NCBI RefSeq assembly: GCF_018691265.1 | Contig: NW_024881296.1 | Location: 892,779 to 956,778 of the forward strand | Source: Tyto alba | Taxonomy: Eukaryota; Chordata; Aves; Strigiformes; Tytonidae | DNA length: 64,000 bases | Direction: 5' to 3' | Shown: in pieces, positions 27,833 through 38,778 of the stretch | Position numbering within the stretch: position 1 is the first letter of the stretch | Layout of the letters: each line of letters begins with the position of its first letter | Position numbers and translations under genes: made by a program | Notes under the pieces: model-generated | Told to the model about the DNA's origin: nothing | Database searches by the model: none | The model's input: the letters and a program-made list of their open reading frames with translations, nothing else

Positions 27833-27852
27833 CGCTCCACGGGGGGCGGGGG

Positions 27853-28568
27853 GCTTGTGTGTACACGCGTGCGTATGCACACGCGTGTACGTGGGCATCT
27901 GTGTCTGTGAGTGCGTGAGCTTATACACACGTGCGTGCGTGTGTAGGTGTACTTTTGTGTGTGTATGCGTGTACATATGCATGTATATCTATATGCATAT
28001 GTATACATATACGTGTGTGTATGTATATGTGTATATAGCTATGTCTATATGTGTGTATCCATGTGTGTGTATGTGTATGTACACACGTGCTTCTATGTGT
28101 ATGTGTATATGTATACATGTGTGTATGTATAGGTATACATATGTGCTTGTATATGTATGTGTATATGCATATGCAAATGTAGATGTATATGTACATGTGT
28201 GTCTATATGCCTGTATATGTATATGTATACATGTGTATGTATGTGTATATTTATATGAATATGTATACATGTGCTTGTATATGTGTATATGTATATGCAT
28301 ATGCAAATGTAGATGTGTATACATGTGTGTATGCCTGTATATATGTGCATATACATACATGTATATACATGTATGTGTATATATGTATATATGCATGTAA
28401 ATGTGTACTTATGTATGTATGCATGTCTATATGCTTGTAATCTAAGTGTACATCTATACATGTGCATATATTCGTGTGTGTATATATACATATGCACATG
28501 CATACACATATAAATACACATGTGTGTATACATGACACAGGTACGTATATACATATGCACATAGCACA
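27853..28568. repeat. Long TG/TATG/TACA alternating purine-pyrimidine microsatellite
   Basis: Over 700 bp the sequence is almost wholly built from TG, TATG, TACA and CGTG steps, that is, alternating purine and pyrimidine. It begins CG-rich (CACGCGTGTACG near 27880) and becomes TA-rich to the right. There is a higher-order duplication: GTGCTTGTATATGT...GCATATGCAAATGTAGATGT occurs at 28143-28186 and again at 28271-28316, about 128-130 bp apart. The many 60-390-codon frames crossing it, with Tyr/Val/Cys/Met or His/Thr/Tyr periodic peptides, are artefacts. It abuts the promoter about 20 bp upstream of the ZNF143-type motif. Confidence 0.95.
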
Positions 28569-28569
28569 C

Positions 28570-29130
28570 CTATGGTGGGGTGCCGCCATTTTCAGGGGGC
28601 TCCTGCCACCCGTGAGCCCAGCAAGCCCCAAAAAAACACCTTCCCCACCCCCCCCCAGCCAAACACACCCCCCCAGCATAACTGGGCCATACTGGGAGCT
28701 GGGTGCCGCCGGGGCTGCGGCGCACGCGGGGCAGGGACGCCGCTGGCACCCTCCCTTCCTCCAGCAAAATCCGCTTTTCCAAACACCCCTGCGCATTTAT
28801 GGATTTCCACCCTGGCCATCGGGACATATTGGGGGGGGGGGGGGGGGGCAGCAACCCCCATGGGCTGGGACACAAGTGCGTCGGAGCTCGGGGAATTTGG
28901 ACGAGGGACCTTTCAGGTGGCAGATCCCCGGCAGGTACAACGAAACCGCCAAGATACTTGTCACAGGAGCGTTTCCGCATGAGCAACCTTCCCCGTCTGC
29001 TCAAACCAGAGCCTCCCTATTTTTTAGTAACAACGTCAAGCGCGGTGGGGTGAGAAGCCCCCTCTCCCGGGGTCAGGGGTGATGCTCAAGGGGCGGTTAC
29101 ACGGGCTCGGGGCTAAATACGAACCGGACG
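28570..29130. other. Second CpG-rich patch to the right of the microsatellite
   Basis: CpG density is again raised (28707-28745, 28876-29130), with C runs at 28646-28672 and a G18 run at 28831-28848. It looks like the right shoulder of one CpG island that the microsatellite now splits. A + strand GTGAGAAG at 29049 could act as a splice donor for a divergent transcript, but nothing else supports one. The G18 run could hamper sequencing and assembly here. Confidence 0.5.
28831..28848 (+). repeat. G18 homopolymer
   Basis: Uninterrupted G run within the GC-rich patch. Its length is likely variable or uncertain in the assembly. Confidence 0.9.
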
Positions 29131-30720
29131 GAGCGGCTGCGGCCTGCTGCGAAAGCCCAATGCCACTCGGGCTCACACCCAGCACTGCTCTGGGGATTTT
29201 TAGCCTCCTTTCTTTGCCAGAGTGAAATAAATAATCCTCGATATTATAACCTGTGGCGTGCTGCCCCAATCCTGTTCGGATCTGTCTTGCGACGTGTGTG
29301 TGTGGGGGTGCTTAAATCAATATATAAAACCATATTTCAAGCAAGGCAGGGCTATAACTCTATAGCATAGGCTGTTCCAGCAGCACTGCCGGTGATGACT
29401 GTTATAGTGGTTCTCCAAGTACATTTGTTTGGACAAAACATATGCTTGAAATATATACCATGGAATACTATTTCAGCTGAAAGACCCTTCTAGCAGTGGA
29501 AAGACAGGCTGCGCTAATTGATTTTGCTCTACGTTTTCCACTTTTCCACTGCTTACAGGAAATCACAGCCTGGATGTGGCCTTCAAACTTACTCATGTTT
29601 TCTTGTACATAACGAGAAACAAACAAACAGGTTTTTAAGGGAAATGGAACTTTTACCACCACATCACTCAGAAAACAACCTGGTACTGCCCCAGTATGAC
29701 ACACAAAGTCAACAGAGATGCTTTTGTTGCCATCACACCGAGAGCTGTTGAAGAATTAGCAAGGATTAGAAATATTGCTGCTGCCTGCCTCTGTAAGCAC
29801 AGCTCTACTAGTTGTTAGCCCGAGTTTTGTTGGCCCTGGGATTTTTAAGGACACATTAAGAGATATAACTTGAAGCTCCCAGATTGTAAGAACAAAAGAG
29901 TCAGGGTGATCACCCCTTCTGACCTCTGGCGTGTAACTCCTGACATCCCAAAGATAGCTTTTGCCTCAAAGGTGGTATTTCTTTCAAAGAAGCATTGACA
30001 CCTGAGATAAAAATAGCCTTGACGGTAAATCCACCCCTGCTTTTGGCGACTGCTGCAAACAGAGCCCGGTGTTAAAACTGATCTCTCCACGGAGCATTTA
30101 TTGGTTTGCCTTTGCATTTGCTGTAACTTTGTTCTCCATGCTTGGCAGCCCATTATCTCTGCTTTATTTCCAACCTAGGTATTTATAGCCCTCTGATCGA
30201 AGCATCCTTTAATCTCCTTTTTGCTGAGCTACTGATACCAGCATCCCCTAATACTTTGATACAGGGCAAGTCATACCCTCACCCTTGAGCTGGAGCATAC
30301 CCCACATCTCCCCATAGATGCTGGAGGTGTCACTTCCCACGGGACTCGGCCGTGAGGGATTAAGGAGCACACGTGTGAGCACGTGGGAGATGGGTGACGG
30401 GTGATGACAGTGCAGGCGTGTGGGTGGAGAAGCTTCTGGCATGAGCCCTGACACTGAAATCCCACTGGGTCCTGCCTGGGAAGAAGCCATGTCTCTCCTC
30501 CCAGGGACTAGGCACTTACTTCCCTGGGATGTGAGGAAAAAGTTGGGAGAGATGGGATGAGGAAGAAGGTGATGTATAGCTGGAAGGCCACCGCAATCAC
30601 GGACAGACATCATGCCAGGATGAGCCCGGCGCTGCCTGACCCACCGCGTGCTGCCTTACGTGCTCGGAGTTGGCGTGTAATGAATCACTTGCCACACATG
30701 TGATGTAACATGACAGTGTT
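29131..30720. other. Intergenic or upstream sequence, nothing recognised
   Basis: This is unique sequence of intermediate GC content. ORFs up to about 120 codons (for example 30248-30613 on the minus strand) have no recognisable domains or splice context. Two E-box-like CACGTG cores lie close together at about 30369-30386. Confidence 0.4.
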
Positions 30721-30724
30721 AATA

Positions 30725-30815
30725 GATCTCATTATTATCCAATTTACTAGGGGAAACTGAGGCGTGGAGAGGTGAATATTATGCCTGGGGCTAGATTGCA
30801 GGAGACCTCACGCTG
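30725..30815 (-). mobile_element. MIR-like (CORE-SINE) remnant
   Basis: CATTATTATCCAATTTACTA is followed by GGGGAAACTGAGGCGTGGAG and AGGTGAATATTATGCCTGGG. This follows the reverse complement of the MIR core (ATTATCCCCATTTTACAGATGAGGAAACTGAGGC and onward) in the same order and spacing. It is strongly diverged, as expected of a very old amniote SINE. Confidence 0.6.
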
Positions 30816-32530
30816 CCATCCCATGCTCACTTTACTAAGCCATATAAGAATTAGGTGCAGCTGCCAGAAGCACCCATGGAGGATGCTGAAGAAAGCCAGC
30901 GGGGACAGGATGAGCTTGGCATTCTCTTGAGCCTTGCCCCTAGCATTCATGTCCTGACACAGCAAATAGCCTCTCTTTCCATGTTGAATGGGGTCCTGTT
31001 CAGCTCCCAAGAGCAGTTCTGGGCTGCTGTTGCCTCTTGGACTCTTCTGTGGTAGCTGATGGGTTTATCACTTTGACCCTTGGGAGGCTCTTGCCTGATT
31101 TCCCCCAGTCAAGCCATTCTCCCGCAGAAGCTGAAGTGCCAATGGTACATTTCCAGCATCCCAACCTTGCCCTGCTGTCCCGGGAGAGCATCTGCAGCAC
31201 CCACAGCAGGACCAGGGCTCCCACCCTGTTACCGACTCTCTTTTATTTAACTCTAAATTAGCACCTTTGTCATACATAGCCTTTGATGGACTTCTGTTTC
31301 ATGAACTGGCCCCATCCTTTCTTAAAGCCCTGCAAGTGTTTATCCTTTGCACAACCCCCTGGCTCAGCCCAGCTAGCAGTTCCATTTCCAATCTCCATCC
31401 TGCCTCGGGGTTAATTTCTTTCTCAAACGCAGTTCAGAGGAAGCATAAGAGACAAATCAGCATTACAAAGCATTCCTCTTGTAGGAGCAACAGTTTTCAG
31501 AAAGCTTTTCTTTCCCCACTTTTTTTTTAAAAAAAAAAAAAAAAAAGAGGAAACAGCTGAGTCTGGTGGCTGCTTTTGACATTTCCTTATATTTAACACA
31601 TGTCCCTTGCTATGGAAAAAAAGCAGCAACCACTTGAGGCTTACAGTTTTCTGTGACATGCCCGGAAGAAGCTGGTGCTAAAATCTGGGCTTCATAACTC
31701 AGCTACCTGCCGGCAGCAAACCCAGGGGCTGGTTTTCCCTGTGATCCCACAACATCCCCATGTCCCATAATTTGTACCACCCTGTGGTGAGACAGCAGGG
31801 AGCTGAAACAGAAAAGATACAGTCTTTTGAGGGAGCCAAGCTGGCCTGAGGTGACCCAGCACCATGGATAATTGGTTGGAGAAGGGAGGGTAGGTAGGTA
31901 GAGCAGCAGCTTTACTGATCCATCTCATTTCAGACCATTTTTTCCCACCCAGCACTAAAACTTGGAGCTGCTGCCCAGAGAAGCAGAGCTCTGAAATCAT
32001 CTTTGATATTTAAACAACTATTTTCTGTTTTCTGACAGCCACATACTGTTCCAGTGTTCGTGTTGAACAGGCTTTCTGAGTCAGATGCAAAATAAAACGA
32101 CACATGGTCCTCTCTCATGTTCCCACCCGAGCATGTATGGTCCTGTGATCTCTCTGCAGTGATGAAGAAGCAGTAAAGGCTCTTGGCCAGCTTTCTGCAC
32201 TGCTCTAAAGCGCATATGGCCCCAACAGCAACAGGGCATCCACATTGTGCCGCTCCTGCCTATATTATTAAATGAAATGACCCCAAGCCAGAGTAGCTTG
32301 GTTGGGCTCACAATCACACCACTAAACACCCTGAGTGTCCAAAAGCACGTGGCCAGTTCAAAACTCTCCCTCTGGCTCCAGTGCATCTCCTGGCCATGCC
32401 CAGATCATCTTCTAGACCCGGGCTGCCAAGTTCAACCTGCCAGGATACTCTACCAAGTCCTCCCCAAAACCTTGGAGACACCCCTCATTTCTGGGGGAGA
32501 ACCTGTGTCCCTAATGAGCATCCTCACACC
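30816..32530. other. Intergenic sequence, nothing recognised apart from a T/A homopolymer
   Basis: A T9 run directly followed by A18 lies at about 31521-31547 and can fold back on itself. Overlapping ORFs on both strands between 30747 and 31277 are short and featureless. Confidence 0.4.
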
Positions 32531-32534
32531 CCTC

Positions 32535-32625
32535 TAAACCAGCCACGTCCCCAGGCTGCGAAACGGAGGTTATCATCGCCTTTCTCATCCAGCCTGTGAG
32601 ATTTGGACAGATTCAAACCTACACC
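32535..32625 (+). mobile_element. Possible MIR-like remnant
   Basis: GTCCCCAGGCTGCGAAACGG, then AGGTTATCATCGCC and TCCAGCCTGTGAGATTTGG, run in the order of the forward MIR core (cctcatctgtaaaatgg, then ataataatagtacc, then gttgtgaggattaaatg). The match is weaker than in the other copies and would be in the opposite orientation. Confidence 0.35.
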
Positions 32626-32689
32626 CAGACAAATTTCATCAGGGACTGAAGCTGCTGGGACCAAGCGTGACGACAGGGCGCCGGTGCCA

Positions 32690-34080
32690 CGACGTGCTGC
32701 CGTGCGTGTCTGCGTGGGTAATCACTGTGGCTCAGTGCCATGAGCTGTGATTAAGTCATTAGTCAGACTTCAGTCACGTGAAAATATTTGAGATTAGAAG
32801 CCAATGCTGAATTCCTTTTTGGAAGGGTTAAGCAAATCAATATTTAGTGTTGGCTGATGGGAGATCAGAGTATGTCAAACGTAAAACATGATGCTGTAAC
32901 CCAGAGTGCAGCCATTGCTCTGATCATCACATTTGGGGTTCTTTGAAAGGAGAGTGCTAATTTCTCCAGGTCGTTACAAACTCAACATTCGGTCCATTAA
33001 GGACTCAACTTTCAATCACGGTAGAAAAAAGGAACCACGTGGAGCCTGGCAGCAGGTCCCCCCTTTTCCATGCCCGGCAGTGGGGATGTGCACCTGCACC
33101 TGCACTGCACTTCAGCAGAGTACAGAGGTGGCTGTGCAATCATTCGCAATCAGTCGGGCCGATCATGTGCACCGATTAAATTATGTTCTTCCACCGGTTC
33201 TCAGAAATGTAATTTGCTTTAAGTTAATAAGCAAACATGTACCCTCTCAAAGCGTATTTGCAAAGATGTGAAATCAAGGGGCACTTCATAACGGCAGAGA
33301 GAAGAGGGACGGAGCTGTTGCACCGGTACGGTGTTTAGCGAGGGTGCTGCTGGCAGTTCCATCGCAGTTGGCCACCCAGATGGACATGTATCAATCCCAC
33401 TGATGTACATTAATTAGCGGTGAGGGACAAAAATTGCAGTCCTTTCAGAGGACCTCCCTTTGAAGGCAGCTGCAAAGGAGGAGCTTAAGCAGCACATGAA
33501 GCCTTCTGCTGTCCCTTGGCTGAGGACAGGATTGCACCCCGCCGGGATCTGGTGTGTGGTTCACTGCCGCACCGTGGGTCTAGAGGGAAAGTTTGTTCAG
33601 TGTTTGCAGAGATTTCCCCACCAACAGTACCCTGCTAGGTGCAGTCAGCCCTCCACCAGCAGCACCCCAGGAGCATCTCACCGCTGACTCAGATGGGAGA
33701 AGGTGCTCAGCTGCTGCTCGGCCTCACCGTGGTCCTCCCATGGACCATGCAAATACACATCTCAGCTTTTCCAGATGCCCACTCCCAAAATTACAGTTGT
33801 TTTCTCTTTTCTTCTTTTTCTTGCATGATCTCTGAGGATGTCACCTGGAAGGACATCAGCCCTGTGCATTTTCCCAGAAGAGGATGTGGTAGTATCTCCC
33901 CCTCACCCAACCCACGACACAACTAGCAAAATGGAGGAGGCAAGTGTTACTTTAGCAAGGCATATTTAAATGCGTAATTAGGCGAAATGAAAACGTCACA
34001 CATCACACATTAGAGCTAGTGTGTCAGTCTGGAGGGTGAAGTAATAAGAAAATCAATACATAAACATCAGCTTGTGAGTG
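32690..34080. promoter_or_regulatory. AT-rich islands resembling conserved non-coding elements
   Basis: Within otherwise GC-richer DNA, the stretches 32720-33020, 33130-33300 and 33950-34080 are AT-rich, unique, free of simple repeats and dense in ATTA/TAAT cores. Examples are GTGATTAAGTCATTAGTCAG at 32750, AAGTTAATAAGCAAACATG at 33219 and GCGTAATTAGGCG at 33973. That look is typical of distal enhancers. No conservation data are available here, so the call is a suggestion only. Confidence 0.25.
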
Positions 34081-34114
34081 TTCCTGGTGCCCATAGGATG
34101 GGTCCACTTCTTAG

Positions 34115-34230
34115 GCAACCTCCACAGTCCCTTCTACACATGAGGAAACTGAGGCAGAGAAAAATGGCTTGGCCTAGAAGGTCATCAGCATTAGGGCCAG
34201 TACAGGAGCAATGGACATGATGAGATGGTA
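34115..34230 (-). mobile_element. MIR-like (CORE-SINE) remnant
   Basis: TTCTACACATGAGGAAACTG and AGGCAGAGAAAAATGGCTTG, followed by GCCTAGAAGGTCATCAGCA, parallel the reverse complement of MIR (tttacagatgaggaaactgaggcacagagaggttaag, then ttgcccaaggtcacacagc). It has the same orientation as the 30.7-kb and 36.9-kb copies. Confidence 0.6.
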
Positions 34231-34234
34231 CCTT

Positions 34235-35350
34235 AGCCATATTTTAAAAGGATTTGCAAGCAGTGGGGACACCCACAGCACCCATCTCCCATCCAGATTA
34301 TTCGGCCTCCCCTCTCGTACCCTCCTTTGAGAGGAGAAGCCATCATCCCCTTTCTGATTTACCAGTTAGACACCAGTCCATGCCACGTCTAAGTCCACAC
34401 TGTCTAAGCACGGTTTAGTTGAAAAAACAAAGCAGCTTTGAGTCTTTGAATCCCATGAAAACACACAAAACCACAGATGTCTATATATTTTTGTTTGCAT
34501 TTAGTATAGGCAGCCAAAGCTCTTTTTTTTTTTTTTGCTTTCTTTTTTTCCCCCTCTGCATGTTATGGAAAAAAATCCTGTGCTTTCTGCCTGGGAGCTC
34601 ATATGCCAGAAGGCCTATTGTAGCTATGATTTAAGCCACATGAGCTGGCTGCGTGGTAGCAGACTAATACTCTTTCCTTGGATTTCCCACTCAAAAATAT
34701 GATTAACATGGTGTCTTCTGCTGGTTGAAGGTGGGCAGTTCAAGGAAGTACTTAAAGCGAAGGAGGCCACCATGGGCTTTGTCAAAACAAGGTTTATTTA
34801 ATTATTGCTCAAGAGGGATTTGTGGCCAGGACCTGATTAAGAGCACCACCAGGACCAGGCTGGCATGGTCACCTTCAAACCTTCCACCCATTTGGAGGGT
34901 AGCAAGATGCCTCCAGCAAGACCCACAGTGGCCTGGCTGTGACTGGACCCACCAGTCTCCTCTGAGTATCTCCAGTGCTACCTGAATGGGGGACTCAGAC
35001 ACCGAGTGGGCAATGAGCTTTAGGGGTTATATGCCAAACATTTAAAATCTCTCATTTTCTCCATTTACTTGAAGTTTCCTGGGGGACAGGGCTAGCAGCT
35101 GCTCTTGATCTTTCTTCTCTAGACCAGCCAGTACTCGTTGTGTTTGCCCCTTCCTTGGGGTCTGCATCTGGATCCTACTACTGATTTGGGGTTTCTTTTT
35201 GCTTTTAGGGGCACTGGTGGATTTTGGAGTCAAGACTCATCTGTTCACAGCCGTTTTTTTATTCCTGGACTGATACAGCTGATACCAAATCCCCTTGCTT
35301 TCACTTAAAATTTCAAAATGGTTCCCATTGTTGCACTTTAATTTGCATTT
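34235..35350. other. Intergenic sequence, nothing recognised
   Basis: T13 (34521-34533) and a second T7 run followed by CCCCC are the only low-complexity tracts. No gene could be supported. Confidence 0.4.
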
Positions 35351-35354
35351 ATTG

Positions 35355-35867
35355 TCACTGAACTTCATTTGACGTGATCTCATCCTTCCACCAGGGAAAA
35401 CTCCCCTCTTGCAGCCCCTCGGTTTTATTTGGGATTGCCTGAAGTAAATTATTACAATATTGGTAAGGAAAAAGCCTTGCTCTGAATATTATCCAGACGA
35501 TGAAGAACACCGTGTCCCAGGCTGGTGTCTGTAGGCTCAGGGTATGGCAGCTTGATGCAATCCAGAATGAATCAGAGCTGTGAAAGCACAGGCTCACTAA
35601 CAGGAGCCAGCATCCCACCTTCCTAGCAAATGTTGAGCCCCGCCTGCCCACCAGCCTGGGCTCTGGTGGCTGCATCAGGTCCTGCATGATCCTGAGGAAG
35701 ATGTGAAATTGTTCCACCCACCATTGATTGTCCTTGCCAGGACCCCAACAGAGTCTAATGGCTTGGTGATAAACAGCCTCTAAAACATATTGGCTGTGTC
35801 TGTGACAAAAAAATAACCCATGCCAAAGCCTCAGCATCCTTTGGCCCAGGCCAATGACCTCAAGCAT
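35355..35867 (-). other. Orphan open frame, 170 codons from its first ATG, function unknown
   Basis: The frame is open without an ATG back to 36020; the first in-frame ATG is at 35867-35865. The predicted peptide has a hydrophobic stretch near residues 90-105 (WLLLVSLCF) and another near 130-140 (VFFIVWIIF), and an AATAAA lies just past the stop at about 35354-35349 on the minus strand. No family is recognised and there are no splice borders. One ORF of this size per 64 kb is near chance expectation. Confidence 0.12.
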
Positions 35868-36020
35868 TGTCCAGGCATGGAAAGGCAAAACTGTGTCAGC
35901 TGGGGACCACTTGGAGGGGGCAGTTTGGACAGGGCCACCTCGTCTGCGGCTGCAGGAGACTTCTACAGCAATAGTATGTTTCCAGCTGACCTCAGGACCA
36001 GGAAACCACCCAGGACACAC

Positions 36021-36840
36021 TTAATTTATTAATATATCTGTTGTCTTTGAGGCTTGATGATGATCCAAGAGCTGCTGACATCACCCAAGCTCACCCCACT
36101 TCCTCCATGCCAGCAACAACGATGCTCCTCAGTGGGAGTGACCAACATGATGCCCACCAAGCCAAGGTTGACAGCCATAGGAAACAAGGATTTCCCAGCA
36201 AGAAAACGAGGAAATGGAGGTGGAAACATGCTATTCTTTAAAAAACTCCACCCCTGGTTGTGCAAAAAGGGGAAGAGAAATGAAGCTGTCTGCCTGCTGA
36301 GCGCCTCGTGAGTCACGCAGATACCAAGGTGTGGTATCACAGACTGCAGAGCTCGGCAGGTCCACCCTTGCTTCACTGCCTCGGCGGCAGGAGCCAAGCA
36401 GGTTTTTAGGGCTGGGTGTTGATGCTGTTTGTGGGTACAGCCAATTGCCCAGGGAAGACAGGCTTGCTCCAGGGCCACCCGGCATCAGCAGCCTGGCAAA
36501 TCCCGACGGGAGCGAGCTGTGCTCTGACGCAGCCCGACCACGCCAAGACCAGCTGTTGCCCGGGCTTCGGCGCTGGCAGAAACCATCACTTGTGTTGCTT
36601 TGGGATGGGGCACTCAGATGCATCCAACGGTGCTGTCTTGCACAGCCCGGTGTACCAAAGGGAATAACAAAAGCTGCAGAAGCAACATGAGCAAAGCATC
36701 AGAGAGGCCAAAAAGAGGATTTTTCTGGCTGCGTGCGTGTAGCAAAACCAGGCTTTGACCTCTGCAAGGCCAGGAAATGTAGGTGCGGTGTCCACGCCTG
36801 GATCCAGCAGCAGGAATTTTCCCTACGTAGCAACAGTTGT
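36021..36840. other. Intergenic sequence, nothing recognised
   Basis: Several short ORFs overlap on both strands around 36230-36690, where stop codons are scarce because of raised GC. None shows a recognisable domain. Confidence 0.4.
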
Positions 36841-36844
36841 TATG

Positions 36845-37015
36845 TAGCAATAATACTTGGCAATTTTCAAGGCACTTGAGAAATACTAATTAATCTGAAC
36901 ATCAGCCTTGTCAGGTAGGCAGCTAAATATTTTCATCCATGCTTTACAGCTTGGGGAAGCGAGACCAAAACCGATGAAGCAGCTTGTCCACGGACACGGC
37001 AAGAGCAGCTGCCAA
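36845..37015 (-). mobile_element. MIR-like (CORE-SINE) remnant, best-preserved copy
   Basis: AAGGCACTTGAGAAATACTA, AACATCAGCCTTGTCAGGTA, TTTCATCCATGCTTTACAGC, TTGGGGAAGCGAGACCAAAA and AGCAGCTTGTCCACGGACA occur in the order of the MIR reverse complement (tcctcacaacaaccctatgaggtagg, attattatccccattttacag, gaaactgaggc, cttgcccaaggtcaca). About 150 bp of the element can be followed. It is old and diverged and has lost any activity. Confidence 0.7.
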
Positions 37016-37019
37016 GGTG

Positions 37020-38770
37020 CGGGCAGGGCTCAGTGACTGCGTCAGGACGAGAGGGCTGATGCAAAGGAAAACCAGCACACCCATAGGTAGTGCATCAGGA
37101 GATTCAAAGGAAGCACCTAGTTTTCAATCCAGCAAAGGAAACCTCCCATCGGAGGGACTTTTCTGCTGCTCATTCTGGCATTTCACAGCTCGGTTTAATT
37201 ATACTAATCACTTCAATGATGACTCCTGACATTCACCTTCATTAGCCACTGGCGGCCGTGCTCAGCTGCCTCGATTTCAGAGCTATCAATGTCTGCTTTA
37301 AATAACTCATGAGTAAAATCGGCTGGGAGACAGTGTGTCTGGGCTCTCCTCTGGCCTAGCCTGCATGGAGGTGGCTGGGAATGCAAAACTGAAGCCAAAA
37401 CTGCAGTTTAACCCTGGCTGAGCATGGGCATGACCTTTTTTCTGGATGTCTTGGGGTGGGGAGAGCTTTTCTTTTTGGCACTGAGCGTAATGACTGAGTG
37501 GAAGTGGGGCGAAGGGAATGATGTGCAGGGAAGACCAAGTAAAGTCATTAAGTTCAGGCCATGGCACCATCTTCCCTGTTGGCTTGGGAATGGTGTTATT
37601 GCTGCGCTTCCTGCTGCGTAAACACATAGCTGCTGCCATAACCAGGCTTCAGCCGAAGAGCATTTTTGCTCCAGCACCCCTTTTCCCCAAACAAACAGAC
37701 ATTGAGGGTACAGTGTGGGTAGTCACGTCCTGAAAGCAGGGCACGTGGCGGCTGGAAGGGTAAAGCTGAAGGCAGGAGGACAGGGAGTACCACAGCCACC
37801 TCTCAAAGCATAGGGCTGCATGGCCAAAGAGCAAAGCTGGACCCTGTCCCACAGCCACGGAGGTCACAGTCAGGCTACCCTTCCTGGCTGCACGCTTTAC
37901 TCGTCTTAAACCAGGGTGAAATGTAGAAAAATCACAAAATCCCAGGCAGATTGCGAAGGCAATTAGGTACTGTGATGCAGCTGCTTTATTTTTTTCCTCC
38001 TTATGGTTTAATGTGCTGTTTACAGCTCGCAATTCTCATTTTACTGGTTATGCTGCTCAGGGAACACAGAAACAAAACTTCCAGCGATGCCATTTGTCAA
38101 AGCAGAGGAATTTGAGCTCTGCAAAATAAAAGCAGACAGAGAGGTGAGATACTGTTTCTTTGTAGTTAAAGATGCTGCAACAATGTTAAGTGCTGTTTGT
38201 CACTTCTGTCCGAGGGATTCCAATTATAATCCCTGAAAAATTGAAGAGGATGATGATTTCAGGGTGCTAGCAAGCAATTTCCCCCAATACTGACCACAGT
38301 CCAAAAGCCTGTTGCTACAATGCTTCTTTATGAAGGTATTATTTTGCAAACTAATGCCCACAATAAATCCACTCATGCAGATTTTATTAGCAGGGACCAG
38401 TCACTCATTAACTGCTATGGCATGCAATGCTTGTTTAAAACATAGGAAGGCACCTGTTTATAATTAAGAGTAAATAAAAGCATAAGGCTTTTGCATTGTA
38501 CAAGTGGCATCACTTCAGCACGAGTAGAGCTGGTTAAGATATCAGGCATGAATAGTGCTCTTTGTGCCTGTGGCTCTCCTGACTACCTGGTGGGATGCTG
38601 TGTTTATGAACGATGCACTGGCTATGGCACTGCTGTCATGGGGTACCTGGACACTTAATTCTTACTGTATCTTTTGTACTTTGCCATGAGATGATTGATG
38701 CTTTGGAGAAAAAGAAACGAAGGAAGAAGTGAGACAGTTTCACTGTGAAGAATGGGATTTAAGTATTCCT
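37020..38770. other. Intergenic sequence with an AT-rich, possibly conserved island
   Basis: The part from about 37975 to 38520 is AT-rich, unique and free of simple repeats, with ATTA/TAAT cores (TTATAATTAAGAG, GATTTTATTAGCAG), unlike its GC-richer flanks. It looks like an enhancer-type element; conservation cannot be tested here. ATGATGA at 38250 and CTGA at 38291 were considered as snoRNA C/D boxes, but no terminal stem pairs. Confidence 0.3.
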
Positions 38771-38778
38771 TCATTTCA

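Larger units (their letters stand above)
26980..27850. promoter_or_regulatory. CpG-island promoter
   Basis: CpG dinucleotides are very dense from about 27200 to 27840 and thinner from 26980 to 27200, against a CpG-poor background on the left. The island coincides with an ATG-free exon and a consensus donor on the minus strand. It has no TATA box at a sensible distance, which fits a TATA-less, broadly expressed promoter. The left edge also carries a short CA repeat running into an A tract (about 27092-27125) and several A tracts. Direction is assigned leftward from the splice donor; divergent transcription to the right is possible but unsupported. Confidence 0.8.

Noticed and set aside
27200..28400. 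Long frames (205-392 codons) across the CpG island and the microsatellite
   Set aside because: They are open because GC-rich and TG/TA repeat DNA lacks stops. The peptides are Arg/Pro/Gly-rich or periodic Cys/Val/Tyr, and the frames run straight through the consensus splice donor and into simple repeat.
38245..38295. C/D-box snoRNA (ATGATGA ... CTGA)
   Set aside because: No terminal stem pairs and there is no recognisable C'/D' pair, guide or host intron.
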